Source: Hygrophila difformis (Eukaryota > Streptophyta > Magnoliopsida > Lamiales > Acanthaceae). Taken from it: a stretch of 64,000 bases of DNA. The stretch is from positions 53,571,459 to 53,635,458 of the forward strand of contig JAOANR010000004.1 of the NCBI GenBank assembly GCA_030278955.1. Reading direction: 5' to 3'. The notes beneath the pieces are model-generated. The model worked only from the letters and a program-made list of their open reading frames with translations, did no database searches and was not told the DNA's origin. The translations under genes were made by a program, and so were the position numbers. Positions 37,130 through 49,029 of this stretch are shown here, piece by piece (within the stretch, counting starts at the first letter, position 1; each line of letters opens with the position of its first letter).

Positions 37130-37567
37130 TCCGACATTATGAATGTTAAGAAACTTACATGGATATATGCTTGTACAAATAACTTTTGCCACATTCATTT
37201 CTCCCCATGTTCTCTACGTGATGGTACATCGGATTATCCTACCTGTTATGATGATCTCAGGTTTGAGTTTATTAAGTTTTTGTGTGTGTGTGTGTGTGTG
37301 TGTTTGATGGTTTTCTATGTTGAGTACTTGATTGCTCAAATTTATCTTATCATTCTAACAAATACGCAGAATGGGTCCTGCATACATCCCATAAATTTCT
37401 TGAGAAGATTCACAAAAGTACCCACGCCTGTAACCATGTTCATTGGGGCTACCTATTCCACAAACAAAATGAAGGTTCATCCTATGTTGTAATGCCATAG
37501 AAAGATAAAAAAATCCCTCATGGCTAATTGATTATAGCCGACGTCCTACTATTCTGCAGCATATACA
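37130..37567. other. Spacer between convergent genes
   Basis: Contains the 3' ends of the two convergent genes and a (GT)n microsatellite at about 37281-37302. Nothing else is recognised. Confidence 0.5.
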
Positions 37568-39616
37568 CTACTCGTTGTCCCAATAGTTTCGAAGCTGCGA
37601 CATGTGCAGAAGAAGCTCATCCCTGCCCAGCCCTGTTGTGCTGCTTGTCATTATCCATGGAGGATGTTTCCGATAGTTTTCTCTGATTGTCCCCTGAAAG
37701 TTTATGATATTCTCATCGGGTCTCCTCCCTTTGCCTTTTTTCATTTTATCACACTTCGTGAAAACAAAGGTCATCGGTATCTACAAGAGTCCAAGTACAC
37801 AACACATGAGCAGTCAGTAATCGCATTCTAGCCAGTTTCTATATACTAATAAGGTGGTAATATTACAGGCGTACGTTATTTCGCCCAAGCCAGTTTGCAC
37901 AGTCAATGTCAATTTTCTGTGGCGGAACGCTTGCATCGACCAAAAGTAGAACGGACACCAGACTTTCTCGATTCAGAAAGTAACCTTTAGTGAATGAGGA
38001 CCAATCCATTCTCGCTGCATCCGGAGCATTGGCAAAACTGAAAATAATGAGATCTGCATGACACTCATTGTTTTAAATATCCCCGAAATTTCCGAAGTTT
38101 CGGATTTCGGGACATCCCGAAGCGAAATTTCACATGCAATATTTTTTTGCAAAATTTCCATCGAAATTTCGTCCGAAATCCGAAATTTCCCGAATTTTTT
38201 TTTAAAAAAATAATTTTTTTTTCTAAATTTTAAAAATATATTTTTTTAAAAAAATTAAAAATTAAAATTTATGTTTCAACCCATATTGATGATGGCATCC
38301 AATTAACTTGTTTATCAATTTTAAGTCTTTTATCAATCAACATGGTGAATGATATCAATAATATTACTAGCATATTATATCAATAAATGAATATTGTTAG
38401 CATATTACTAATTTATATAGCAACGGAGATGAAGAATTTTGAAAAATCTTCATTTTCATCATCTCAGAAACTCGAATTAGTTTTCTCAAAAAATTACAAA
38501 TATCTCCAAAGTTTCCTCCGAAATTTCAAATATCTTCGAAATTTCCCTAAATTTATATTTATATATCCGATATAGATACCGAAACCGATATTTAAAACCT
38601 TGATGACACTAGAGTCTTGATTGTTCAGAAACAAACCAGTACTTGTTCGTATATGCAAATAAATGTGTGATTCTAAGGTTAGGATAAAAACCAAAATTTA
38701 AATTTTAGAAGATAAAAAAGGAGGACAAAGAGGGGTGTATTGATCTGAAGATCCCATCACTCAAATAAGAAGCCTATTTGTCCTAAAACGTTTACCTGAC
38801 GATACATGCATATTTGTTGATTTTAACTATTTCTTCACACATGACATGGTATGCCAAACATGAGCAAGTTGGATGTAATGTCCTTTCACACACACTCACA
38901 CCCACACTCAGTCAGACAAAACAATACTATGAAACTGTGACCCAACAATAATATACTGAAAGATATAAGAGCTTACCCATAGCCGGGCAAATCTACAATG
39001 TACCAACTTTTATTAACCAAATAGTGATTAATCAGCTGTGTTTTCCCTGCATAATACACAACAAAAAAGTTTAACATGAGCTGGAAGAAAATCAAACCAA
39101 CGGAATAGTTCTTGTGGAAAGACAGCATCCAGAAGTATGACCTGGCTTTTTAGAAGTAAGAGCAACCTCCTTCTTGCGTACCAAACAGTTAATGAGAGAA
39201 GATTTGCCAACATTAGACCGGCCCAACATGGCAAACTCAGGTCGATTATCCCTGGGACAATCCTTAGGCCGGTTACTGCTTTTCACAAAATCAACCTCTT
39301 TGATTTTTGAATCACCTGCATATGGTCCTACTACAATATTTGAGCCAGGCAGAACCATATCTTCAGTGACTTCATCTGGGTCGACTCCAGGTGGCACAAA
39401 GAGCACAGTGCGCACGAATTCGCTAGCCTCTGAGGTTGTCGATGGTCGAGGAGACTTGGCAGCAAAAGTGTAGTGAATGTTTTGCTTTTGTAAACTAGAT
39501 GAGTTCAACAGAAGAGAGAAAGACGGGACTGCAACTTTATGAGGATGTAGAGATGAGAGGTTACATAGAGATGAAAAGGCGGGATTCATTAGTCGAGATG
39601 TTAAGTGCAGCAGCAT
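37568..39616 (-). CDS. EngB/YihA-type GTP-binding protein, organelle-targeted
   Basis: Four exons on the minus strand (39142-39616, 38977-39046, 37875-38037, 37568-37780) join in phase to 306 aa. GTPase motifs are complete: G1 GRSNVGKSS (132-140), the family-specific SKKPGKTQ after it, G3 DLPGYG (177-182) and G4 TKCD (244-247). The first ~60 residues ([20 protein letters not shown]) are Ser/Leu/Arg-rich without acids, as in a plastid or mitochondrial transit peptide. The open frame extends upstream only from a GTG, so the ATG at 39616 is the likely start. Bacterial EngB helps assemble the large ribosomal subunit; plant organellar members probably do the same in chloroplast or mitochondrion. 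Intron 2 (38038-38976) carries a hAT-type element whose end is 28 bp from the exon 3 acceptor. Confidence 0.92.
38066..38602. mobile_element. hAT-type non-autonomous element in EngB-type gene intron 2
   Basis: The ends CATTGTTTTAAATATC and GATATTTAAAACCTTG are inverted (14 of 16 match) and flanked by an exact 8-bp duplication ATGACACT (38058-38065 and 38603-38610), the hAT hallmark. The 537-bp interior is low-complexity and very AT-rich, with many CGAAATTTC repeats facing both ways near each end. It has no coding capacity. Confidence 0.85.
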
Positions 39617-40594
39617 TTTCTCTCGAGAAAATGGGCCAAAGGTATACAATGCTAAAATGGATGTTAAGAACAGCGATGAAATATCCAAAATTTTGTCCAC
39701 GCGGATTGTCAGAGTTTTAAAATATCAGTTTAGATGTCAACCAACACCTGCATTAAGCCAAAAACCTTTTTAATAATCGAGCAAAGAATCATTCGCACTA
39801 TGCGTGGTAAGAAACACAAACTATCTGAAACAAGCTCCATAAACAAGAATGAGAAATACATTTTGGAGTGTCACCCACGATAGAATAAAAATTAAGGCAC
39901 AAATCACAATGTGAGTGCCATTGATTCAATGGTATTAAATCACGAATAGTATGAAGGGAAACACGGATAAAACATGGAAAAGGAGAAGTTATCATCGAAG
40001 GCTCATTCAGGCAATTCATCAAACACATAGGAAGCAGCTCAATAATTCAATTACAGCAGACACAGAAACTCATAAAATAACAATAAGATGGACAAAGAAA
40101 CATGCTTTAGTCACTTTTGCAGTCAATTCATCAAGCAAGGCAGAGTGAAAAACACAGTAACATTAGAAGGGATGATTACCGAAAACTCAATCGAGCTCAC
40201 GGACCAAACATACAGAATAATGTATGGAGCTTCGGACGCGGATGCGTGGTTCCACAATAGAACAAACCAAGAATTGATCGGGAATTCAAAGGATTCTCTA
40301 GGCCGTGCTAAGAGTTGGCTTCACTTTCAGCGCAGCAGATGTCATAGAGAGCAAATACAGAGAGAAAGAGCCATGCCGGGCTGGGCTTTATCTTATTTTA
40401 TACCCTGTTTTCAAAAAACGGCACATTTCCATTTTTCATATGAAATTTATATGTATTTTTAAGTAATCATTAATAAATTAAACTATGTAAAATAAAAATT
40501 ATAAAAAATTAATACTTTAAAAATATTAATTAAATATTTCAGTAATATTTTAATGGATTTTAATAGGTTTTTGAAGGAATCATAGAGCTACAGT

Positions 40595-40757
40595 CAGTGG
40601 CGGACCCATGATTTTTCGAGAGATAGGGCCGGAGTCTATTTTTTTAATCTTAAATAAATAAAAAAATCTGATAAAAAAATGTAATAGAATTTCTTTTTTT
40701 TTTTTAATTTGAGGTGGGGCCGAGGCCCCACCGGGCCTAGGGTTAGATCCGCCCCTG
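40595..40757. mobile_element. 163-bp hAT-like MITE
   Basis: The ends CAGTGGCGGACCC and, inverted, CAGGGGCGGATCT match at 10 of 13 bases. Flanks GCTACAGT (40587-40594) and GTTACAGT (40758-40765) form an 8-bp duplication with one change. CAGTGGCGGA-type termini are common in plant hAT-like MITEs. It is non-coding, with GC-rich patches near the right end. Confidence 0.75.
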
Positions 40758-40862
40758 GTTACAGTCAAATGTAAAACATTCCAAACAAAAGGTTTAATTA
40801 CATATTTTAACTTTCAAATAATGTTAATAATATTCTATTTAAATTAAACAATATGAAGTAAA

Positions 40863-40980
40863 CAACCAACAACAGTTGGCTTAAGTGGATGGGGCTCTAG
40901 TCGTTTAAGTAAGGTTTCAGGTTAGAGCCTTGTGTATGCAAAAAAACTGTTTTGGGAGAGGCGTCCTTAATTGTCTTTGT
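40863..40980 (+). mobile_element. tRNA-derived SINE with 16-bp target duplication
   Basis: Exact flanking repeats AACAATATGAAGTAAA sit at 40847-40862 and 40981-40996. The body has an A box (TGGCTTAAGTGGATGG) and a B box (GGTTAGAGCCT), in tRNA-like spacing. The 3' end lacks a long A tail. The perfect duplication indicates a fairly recent insertion. Confidence 0.85.
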
Positions 40981-41060
40981 AACAATATGAAGTAAATACA
41001 ATTGCCTTCTGTTGACAATTTTATCTCGGGTAGGAATTAAGGTTGAAATTAAAAAACTAA

Positions 41061-41192
41061 GCTCCATTATTGAAAATGGTCAAATATAAAATTTTCTAAT
41101 CCTTTAATTATAATATTATGTGTACTAGCTCCATTATTGAAAATGGTCAAATATAAAATTTTCTAATCCTTTAATTATAATATTATGTGTAC
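41061..41192. repeat. 67-bp tandem duplication
   Basis: The unit starting GCTCCATTATTGAAAATGG occurs at 41061-41127 and again from 41128 without visible change until TGTGTAC. It is non-coding. Confidence 0.9.
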
Positions 41193-41238
41193 CGGAGCAA
41201 GTAAATGTTTGTAATTTTATTTCAATTGTTTATTGAAC

Positions 41239-41391
41239 TTAGATCAAGCGGTTAAGTCTATCTACTCCTAACGGGAGGTTCGAGGTTAGATTCCCACTGT
41301 CCCCTATCCCTTCCTTTTATTCCCTTCAATTTGTGTGGCATGACCCATTTCCTAGCCTACAGGCTGTTTTTTTTTTTTTAAAAAAAAAAAC
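41239..41391 (+). mobile_element. tRNA-derived SINE with 14-bp target duplication
   Basis: Exact flanking repeats ATTGTTTATTGAAC lie at 41225-41238 and 41392-41405. The body contains A box-like AAGCGGTTAAGTC and B box-like GGTTAGATTCCCAC. The 3' half CCTTTTATTCCCTTCAATTTGTGTG is shared with the SINE at 19766-19939, so they are one family. The tail is a T run followed by an A run. Confidence 0.85.
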
Positions 41392-42299
41392 ATTGTTTAT
41401 TGAACAATGAACATACATTTTGATTTGGCAAAGCAAACAATATGGCTGATGGAATGGAAGGCATACATGATACATGCGACATGGGACATGTCCACTGTCA
41501 TAGAAAGCATCAAGGAAGAATTTTGAAGGGTAAGAAATGCAAGAAAAATGCTACTACCTTTTACGGACAATCTTCCATTTGGAATGAGGAAAATGATGCA
41601 AAAAAGAAAAGTGTCACGCAAATATGGAGAGGTAGGGAAGTTATCATCAATTTGACCATTTTGTAAACGTGAAGGAAAGGAATTTCCCATGCCATCAACA
41701 ACCGGATACCAGTCTTCTTGTATTTTGGTAAACCATTCTTTGCCTTTTGGGTGAGAGCTCATCCCTATGAGGACTCTGTCTCCTTGTCATTAACAATTGA
41801 CTGAGGACGACATTTTGCCCCCAAAATTATACTTATAAGCAATCCCATTTGCTTCATTATATTCCTGCATAAGATTCTGATTAGATAAGAGGAATTAGTA
41901 AGGAATTCTTTTTTGAAAGCCCCATGTGCCCAAAGTCACAAACAAAACAGACCTGATTCTGCCCTGGAAATAGAAATGTAGGCATGCATAGCAAAATGTC
42001 CATGTGGCCGCACCATTTTCAGATTGATTGGATAACAAAACAAGAAACTAGATTGATTGGCCACATGTTCTCCTTTTCTTGTGGAGGTTTAGGGGCCACA
42101 TAATTTATTCAAATGAAAGACAAACACAACACTCTTTTGCAAAAAAAAAAAATCTCATAAAAATATCCCAGGCGGTCAATTCATAATCTTCCTCTCACTG
42201 GCAGTTCTTCCAAGTTTCACCAAGCTGCTGGTGCCCAGTTTCATACTTCAATTTCTAAAGTAACATCAATAAAATAAAATTGAATTCTGAAAAGCAAGC

Positions 42300-42689
42300 A
42301 TGGCGGCGGTGACTGCTCCGGCCAAGACTCTTACAGATGGCGGCTGCGCGTCCTCGTTTCCATGTCTGTGCCAGGATTCCATGCCAGTTTTGAACCGTCG
42401 TCGTACAATGGGGAAAAGAGTAATCAAATTGACGAAGGTAGAGATGGTTGATTTGGGGAGTTCCTTCATAAGGCTATCTGCCGCAAAAACGGCAATGATT
42501 GGCAATAATGACCTGAGAAAGAGACAGAAGAAGCCTAAAGGCTTCATTGTTGTTGATGAATTGGGAGGACAGTATGATGATACCTTCATTGATGTGAAAC
42601 TGGTCGGTTTTCTTCAAATCTCTTGTTTTTTTCAGTTCCTTTTAATTTGGTACTTGCAATTGGTGAATGGCATCTATCTATTCATGATT

Positions 42690-42727
<38 letters not shown>

Positions 42728-43488
42728 CAGCAAATTATGGACTACTTCACGGTTAAAGCGGTGAGGACAGTTCTTGATCAGCTGTACGAAATGAATCCGC
42801 CGCAATACCAATGGTTCAACAAGTAAGCAGCAGCCTCTCTGCAATTTCTGTAATTAAATGGTTTGTGCCCTTTGTGGCTGTATTATAGTAGTAAGTAGTT
42901 AACCCTTTGACTTGTTGGCAGCTTTGTTGCAGATAACAAACCAAGAAATGGGAAACGCTTTCTCCAGATCCTTGTCAAGGTTAGCATAATAATTGATGAG
43001 ATCTAAATCTTGCACAGATTATTCATTAATTAGTAATTTCTACTAGAATTCTTCCATTGTTCCCCCCAGTCCACCCCACCATGGGATAATTACGTGGTTC
43101 ATAGAAAATGCTTAAATTGAAACATTTCAAACCGGAATTTGAAATGAGACATGATGATTGTCATGACATTTAGCATGTTTTCGACATTAATTTAATGTGA
43201 GTGATAGGAAAGACAAGATCTTGCTGAAAGAGTGATGATCACCCGCCTTACCCTATACAGCAGATGGATTAAGGTTTGTATTGTATGCTAAATTAATTTA
43301 TGTATGTATCTATATAATAATCATTGTATTAAGAATAATGGGTTTTTTTTTTTTGGTTTTGTGTGTAGAAATGTGACAACGAGGGAATGTACAAAGAGAT
43401 AGAAGAAGAGAATTTGAAGTTAATGAGAGAAAGGCTGCTGGAAACCATCGTATGGCCATCCGACGATCATAATAACACCACTGATTAA
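42300..43488 (+). CDS. RBCX1: RbcX Rubisco assembly chaperone, chloroplast
   Basis: Five exons (42300-42602, 42731-42822, 42922-42979, 43208-43273, 43369-43488) join in phase to 212 aa. The RbcX domain runs from about residue 102: QIMDYFTVKAVRTVLDQLYE, MNPPQYQWF, NGKRFLQILVKERQDLAERV, then LTLYSRWIKKCDNEGMY and LMRERLLETIVWPSDD. Family members are homodimeric helical proteins that clamp the C-terminal tail of the Rubisco large subunit and promote L8 core assembly in the stroma. The NPPQYxWF and WxKKCD segments point to the plant type that resembles Arabidopsis RBCX1 rather than the cyanobacterial-like type. The first ~60 residues act as a transit peptide. Intron 1 carries an (AT)n run (about 42692-42724) right before the exon 2 acceptor. 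Confidence 0.92.
42692..42724. repeat. (AT)n microsatellite in RbcX intron 1
   Basis: A run of about 16 TA/AT dinucleotides lies 6 bp before the exon 2 acceptor (TGTGCAG). Length changes here could affect distance between branch point and acceptor. Confidence 0.9.
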
Positions 43489-45731
43489 TCATCATCATCA
43501 TCATAATCATCATAATAATACATACATAATCCATCCTTATTACTCCTATTTGTTATTCTTAATCTTGACTCTCTTTCTTGTTTCCATCTATTTCCCTATA
43601 TAAATTTCAAAAATAAGGTTTGTCTTCAAATTTTGCCCTGCTTTTGTATACAACCTTATAATTAGATGCTAAATTGTTTAAATTTGTACAGTACAAATTA
43701 ACAGTATAGGACTGTTATAGGTATTCCTAAAAAGTAAGCATGTGGATAAAACATTATATATGCAGTAATAATATTTCATTGATAGTGTAAGATGGTTGAC
43801 ATGTTTTAGTAGCTTAAATTGATTTTAAATTAGATTTTAAGGTTTTTAAAAAATTAATTATATTAATTTGAATATACTTATTTTACTACAATACCATCTC
43901 GCCGGAAACTGGAAACAGATGGGCAAGGAGGGGAGTGAGGATTAACCTTAATTTGACATAATAAATGATCAAATGCATAATAGGGAACAAATAGTGGAGC
44001 ATGTACAAATCTACAATACATAATGGTCCGTACTGGTAAGAGATAAAAATAAATAAATATGGTACATAAAGGACATTTTCATTTGCGTAAATAAAAATAA
44101 CATAAAGGAAGGACATCGTAATTTCCATGTCATTTCGCGTAAATTTCAACGTCATTTCATTTGCATTTGAATTTCATCTTTATTTCGATTTCAAAACCGC
44201 TCCTCCAAAGTCCCAACCCTCCTGCTCCTGGCTGCTGCTTCGTTTTCTGCTCCACCCGTCCACCGGACAACCGATCCCCGCCGCCGGTTTCTCCCCATTT
44301 CTCTTCTCTCAACCTAGTTGTCTGTGCAAATTCTACACCTCCTCAATGTGGATCTTATTTTGAATTATGGCGAATTTTGATTCCGCTTCTGACCTTTTGA
44401 TCTGTTACTTTTTGTCGATCCAATCGACGGATCGGTGACTGATGTAATGCAATGAGTTCACAGATCTTTCGTGCAATAGTTGGTTATTCTGTCTAATTCG
44501 GTGAGTTGATTTCTGAAACTTTTGTCGACTTGCGTTGACTCATGAACTATTAATCTGGTCTGCTATGTTTTGCGGATTTTTGTTTTTTATTTTGTCATAC
44601 GAAGTTGGATCTTTCGTTAGGTTTTAGAATCGATTAACTATTGTGATGAAATTTGTTATTGGCTGGATTTGACAATTCTCCCATGGTAATCCAGCGCAAG
44701 CTTAGGGGCGTGTATTTAATTTGGAGAGCCTGGGCTGTGTGGTTGGTTTAATTAGATGAATCATGTGTGTACATAAGTATATTTGTGTGAATTTGGTGAA
44801 ACATGTATGAATTAATTCTTTTTCTTCTGTGTTTTGTAATTGAGGAGGGGAAATATTTGTATCCTGTTTTTGGTTATTTATACCTATTGTAGGCATTGGT
44901 TTTTTCTGCCCCTGTATTTGGTCATATATTCTACTTCTTAAATGGTAAGATAACACGCGATCAGTTGCATGCCCCTGGTGAATATTCGCATTTATCCATA
45001 GAGAGATATAAATTGGAAAATTTGGATCATCTGGGTGGTGTAATTTGTGTATCTATCTATACCTTTGGCATGATGCTTTGTAAATGTTATCTTTTTGCTT
45101 TACGTCTTGTGTCTAGACATATTTTCGTTTTCCTGCATTTCTTGGTCGTAAAACTGGTGGCTTTCTAGTTACTACATATGAGTATTATCTGCAAATATAG
45201 TTCTTGAATTGGAATGTATAATTTTTCGCAATAATTGTGTTTGTCTTATTATAGTTATCTTGGTCCATAAATGTATTCCTTGTCGTTGATCATTGCTTTA
45301 ATAGTGGTTAAAGGTAATTCGTTGCCGCAAAATATGGAATCGATATTCTTGCTCTTGGCAGTTTCTTTGATGTTAGTTAAAATTAATTAATGTCTACTAT
45401 GTTCTCATCATTGTGAAATACAGAGCCTATATGCTTGCGTCTTTTGATTATTACTTTAAAATATTGGGTATACTTCTTTTGGAAGATGGATTGGTTGGGA
45501 TTTGAACCTCCATGCCTAAGGTTGGGAGGTTGAGGGGTTAATCAACTTAGCTAACCCAATCCTCAATATTGTGTGCAATTGTCTCGCACGTTTAAGACCA
45601 CCCAAATGTTTAAACTTAATGCCTTGCATATTTTGTTGATTGCAGATTACCAAAGAGTCGCTGTGATCTGAAGCACTGAGTTTATAATCACCCTGCCACC
45701 AGATCAGCTGCTTCTAGTAAAATCTGAAAAC
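43489..45731. other. Spacer and 5' UTR region of the CCCH zinc finger gene
   Basis: The first part is the RbcX 3' region and AT-rich spacer. From ~44180 the base composition changes to a C/T-rich leader-like stretch (CTCCTGCTCC, CACCCGTCCACC), suggesting the transcription start of the downstream gene. One or more 5'-UTR introns probably remove 44460-45645, because an acceptor-like TTGATTGCAG ends at 45646 shortly before the ATG. A SINE-like segment sits at 45484-45572. Confidence 0.45.
45484..45572 (-). repeat. SINE-like tRNA-derived segment
   Basis: On the minus strand it reads GGTTAGCTAAGTTGATTAACCC (A box-like) followed ~35 nt later by GGTTCAAATCCCAACC (B box). No target duplication or tail was found, so it is an old or partial copy. 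It lies within the presumed 5'-UTR intron. Confidence 0.5.
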
Positions 45732-47885
45732 ATGAAGGGCACCCCTAAATTATGTATGGAGGTTTTGGATTCCTTTTCTAGTTTGCTTGAATTTGCTGCC
45801 AACAATGATGCTGAGGCCTTCAAGGCATCCATTGAGCTTGATTTGTCTACAGTTGATGAAGTTGGACTTTGGTATGTCCGCAAGAAAGGTGTGAAGCAGA
45901 TAATCCAGGAAGAAAGGACACCGTTGATGGTAGCTGCAACTTATGGTAGTGTTGATGTGTTGAAGTTGATAGTTGCTCTACCCGAGGTTGATTTAAATAG
46001 GGCATGTGGCCAAGATAAGTGGACTGCTCTACACTGTGCTGCTTTTGGAGGATCTGTTAATGCTTGTGATGTTGTTAAGATTCTCTTATCTGCTGGTGCC
46101 AATCCAAATATTGAGGACACTCATGGCCTACACCCTGTTGATGTAATTGTAGTTCCTCCAAAGCTTCCTGGTGCAAGAGCTGTTCTTGAGGAATTGCTTA
46201 TGAACAATACTTCTGATGGTTCTGCTGGTGACTGTAATTTACTGGTGTCCATAACTGGCTCGAGTGGATCATCACCCCTGTTGTCTTCATCTCCTGAAAG
46301 TAGTCGGTCTCCTTGTTCCCCTGTTGATTCTGTTTCTTCTCCTACGGCCCCAAAGAGGGGTGATGATATCCATGGTAATGGCATCTCTGAGAAGAAACAA
46401 TACCCTGTGGATCCATCTCTTCCTGACATCAGAAATAGTATCTATGCAACTGATGAGTTCCGCATGTTTTCGTTCAAGGTTAGGCCTTGTTCAAGGGCTT
46501 ACTCTCATGATTGGACTGAATGTCCTTTTGTTCACCCCGGAGAAAATGCCCGCAGAAGAGACCCACGGAAATATCACTACAGTTGCGTACCTTGTCCTGA
46601 CTTCAGAAAGGGTGCTTGTAGGCGAGGGGACATGTGTGAGTATGCACATGGTGTCTTTGAGTGCTGGCTTCATCCTGCTCAGTATCGAACAAGGCTGTGC
46701 AAGGATGGCACAAGCTGTACTAGACAGGTCTGCTTTTTTGCCCACACTCCCGAAGAGCTGCGTCCTTTGTATGTTTCTACTGGATCTGGTGTTCCATCAC
46801 CAAGGTCAGCTGCATCAGCAGCTGGTTTCATGGACATGGCCACAGCATTGAACATCATGCCGGGTTCACCTACATCTCAGTCTATGTTGTCTCCTTCGGC
46901 ATTCAATCAAACTACTATGTCCCCTACAGCAAATGGAATGCCACATTCATCTGCAGCTTGGCCTCAGCCAAGTGTACCAGCTCTTCATCTCCCTGGAAGC
47001 AACATGCAGTCTAGTCGGCTGAGATCTTCCCTCAATGCTCGTGATATTCCACCTGAGGATCTGAATATCACGTATGATTTTGATGCACAGTCACATGTTC
47101 TCAATGAACTGGCTTGCCAACAGACAAGGTCTATTCAGGCAATGCTGAACCGTTCTGGTCGATCTTCTAAGACAATCTTAACTCCTGCAAATCTGGATGA
47201 ACTATTTTCATCTGAGATTGCATCATCACCTAGGTTTTCTGACCATATGGCGGTTTCAGGTGTTTTTTCCCCTACTCACAAAGCCAATGCTCGTAATCAG
47301 TTTACGCAGCAACACCCGCAGCAGAGCATTTTGTCTCCAATTAATACTAATACCTTTTCTCCAAGGAGTGTTGAACACCCTCGGTTGCAGGCTTCGTTTG
47401 GTGTCTCATCTCCTAGGATGTCTCCTAGAAGCTTAGAGACTCTATCTCCAATGAGTGCTCGTCTGTCAGCATTTGTTCAGCGTGAGCAGCAGCCACAAAT
47501 GCACAGCCTTAACACCTGGGATCTTGGATCGAAACACACACCAGGACCCCCACTCACCGATTGGGCTAAGTGGGGAACACCCGATGCAAAAGTGGATTGG
47601 TCTGTTGATGGACATGATCGAGGCAATCCGAAACATTCTTCCGTCAACCCCAACAACAACAAAAATGGAGATGAGCCCGACTTATCATGGGTGCAATCTC
47701 TCGTCAAAGAATCACCACCTGAGATGATGGACAAGCCTTCCTCAGCTGCAGCAGCAACCTCCTCTAATTCTGGTGCTGCACCATCCGGTGAGTGTTTGAA
47801 ACCAAATCTTCCAACTGACTCTACTGATCATTTGGCTTTAGGGCTGTGGCTCGAGCAGATGCAACTTGATCAGCTCGTGGCCTAG
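45732..47885 (+). CDS. Ankyrin-repeat, arginine-rich tandem CCCH zinc finger protein (RR-TZF)
   Basis: A single coding exon gives 717 aa. Residues ~62-150 hold ankyrin repeats ([40 protein letters not shown]). Then comes the plant RR-TZF module: an Arg/His-rich stretch ([20 protein letters not shown]), finger 1 C-x7-C-x5-C-x3-H ([19 protein letters not shown]) and finger 2 C-x5-C-x4-C-x3-H ([16 protein letters not shown]). The C-terminal half is Ser/Pro/Gln-rich. Plant RR-TZF proteins bind RNA, shuttle between nucleus and cytoplasmic granules, and act in hormone and stress responses; the ankyrin-bearing subgroup includes Arabidopsis AtC3H30-like genes. All Cys and His ligands are intact. The exact orthologue is not assigned. 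Confidence 0.93.
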   Translation: MKGTPKLCMEVLDSFSSLLEFAANNDAEAFKASIELDLSTVDEVGLWYVRKKGVKQIIQEERTPLMVAATYGSVDVLKLIVALPEVDLNRACGQDKWTALHCAAFGGSVNACDVVKILLSAGANPNIEDTHGLHPVDVIVVPPKLPGARAVLEELLMNNTSDGSAGDCNLLVSITGSSGSSPLLSSSPESSRSPCSPVDSVSSPTAPKRGDDIHGNGISEKKQYPVDPSLPDIRNSIYATDEFRMFSFKVRPCSRAYSHDWTECPFVHPGENARRRDPRKYHYSCVPCPDFRKGACRRGDMCEYAHGVFECWLHPAQYRTRLCKDGTSCTRQVCFFAHTPEELRPLYVSTGSGVPSPRSAASAAGFMDMATALNIMPGSPTSQSMLSPSAFNQTTMSPTANGMPHSSAAWPQPSVPALHLPGSNMQSSRLRSSLNARDIPPEDLNITYDFDAQSHVLNELACQQTRSIQAMLNRSGRSSKTILTPANLDELFSSEIASSPRFSDHMAVSGVFSPTHKANARNQFTQQHPQQSILSPINTNTFSPRSVEHPRLQASFGVSSPRMSPRSLETLSPMSARLSAFVQREQQPQMHSLNTWDLGSKHTPGPPLTDWAKWGTPDAKVDWSVDGHDRGNPKHSSVNPNNNKNGDEPDLSWVQSLVKESPPEMMDKPSSAAAATSSNSGAAPSGECLKPNLPTDSTDHLALGLWLEQMQLDQLVA

Positions 47886-49029
47886 TAGTACAAAGCAATG
47901 TGGAATTTATTTATTTTTGGTTAGAGAAAAGGACTTAGAAAGTGAGGTGTATACATTTTTGGGTTCTTTTTCTGGTGCTGGTAAAGGTGCTGCAAAAATC
48001 AGAAAGACTTAACAAATGCTGGAGTCGGCAGTCAGTCAGGCACGTTTTTCTGGGTAACAATCTTTTAATTTACCCCCAGTTTAAGTATTCATCTTAAATT
48101 ATTTATTCCATTTATATTACGGGAGGTTTTTGTTCTGGGCTGTGTACTAAGAAACCCCAGTCCAGTTTGACATTTCTTATATTTTTGTATCAATGTTTTC
48201 TATTGTTGTGCATGTTCCATTCTGTCCTGTGTTTCCCCTCTATACTTTCTAATGCTGCAGTTTATGAATAGTTCCTTTCTTTTAAAGGATGGTTTGCTAT
48301 GAATGGTGTCTAATAATGCTCCTATTTCTTCGGTTTTACTATATGAATCCTAATTCCTTAGAGCCAAAATAAGAACGGAATTTCTCATGAGGTGTACGCT
48401 TACCCAGCCTATATTTTGGATATTCATAGCCGTGGTGGCACTTGGCCGGCTCATTTAAATCTAGGGACCTTTGAAAGAATGGTCCCAATTTGCTTAAAAA
48501 ATCTTTGGTTAGAGACTACACAAAACTCAAACTCAAAATAGTGTAAATATTACACCCAACGGTAATTCATTTCGAACCAAAAACACTAAACTCAAATCCA
48601 AAAGAATATTTCACAGTATATTTTCCTTTTAACCAATCAAACTCAAAAAAGGTGTTTTCGTGTATGAATAGTAAAAGACAAATATGCATTTGAGTAACTG
48701 CAAATATAGTGAAAAACTCATTTTGAGTTTGCGTTTGGTGTTTGGTTGGATCAAAATCTACCCCTGTTTTGCGTTATAGTTATTGCGTCAAAAACTCATT
48801 TTAATTCTTACTAAACTTAATCAAACTCTCACCACTATAACGTCTTCTTTAGCTTCTGTGGCTTGTCCGGTACAAACTTAAAACATATCAATAAAAATAA
48901 TTATTAATATAATATTTTTATTTAATTTGATATTTAAATTAAAATAAAATAAAATTTAAATATAAGTATTAAAAATAATATAAAAAATTCCCTCACAATT
49001 TGCTGAGAATTTCATTGCTGAAAATTTCA

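Larger units (their letters stand above)
39617..42299. other. Spacer between divergent EngB-type and RbcX genes
   Basis: This 2.7-kb region between divergent starts holds a 163-bp hAT-like MITE (40595-40757), two SINEs (40863-40980 and 41239-41391) and an exact 67-bp tandem duplication (41061-41192). A minus-strand ORF at 41397-41762 (121 aa, beginning MSSHPKGKEWFTKIQEDWYP) is open but unlike anything I recognise and is probably chance or a decayed exon. Promoters of both genes must lie near the two edges. Confidence 0.5.

Noticed and set aside
39617..39700. N-terminal extension of the EngB-type protein
   Set aside because: The extra residues can only start from a GTG, and the ATG at 39616 yields a typical transit peptide.
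41397..41762. 121-codon minus-strand ORF (MSSHPKGKEWF...)
   Set aside because: The first ~45 residues look protein-like, but the rest is hydrophobic filler, no partner exon was found and I recognise no family; kept only as a note in the spacer entry.
46264..46851. 195-codon ORF inside the CCCH gene, other frame
   Set aside because: It overlaps the ankyrin-TZF coding exon, which has full domain support; a frame shadow.
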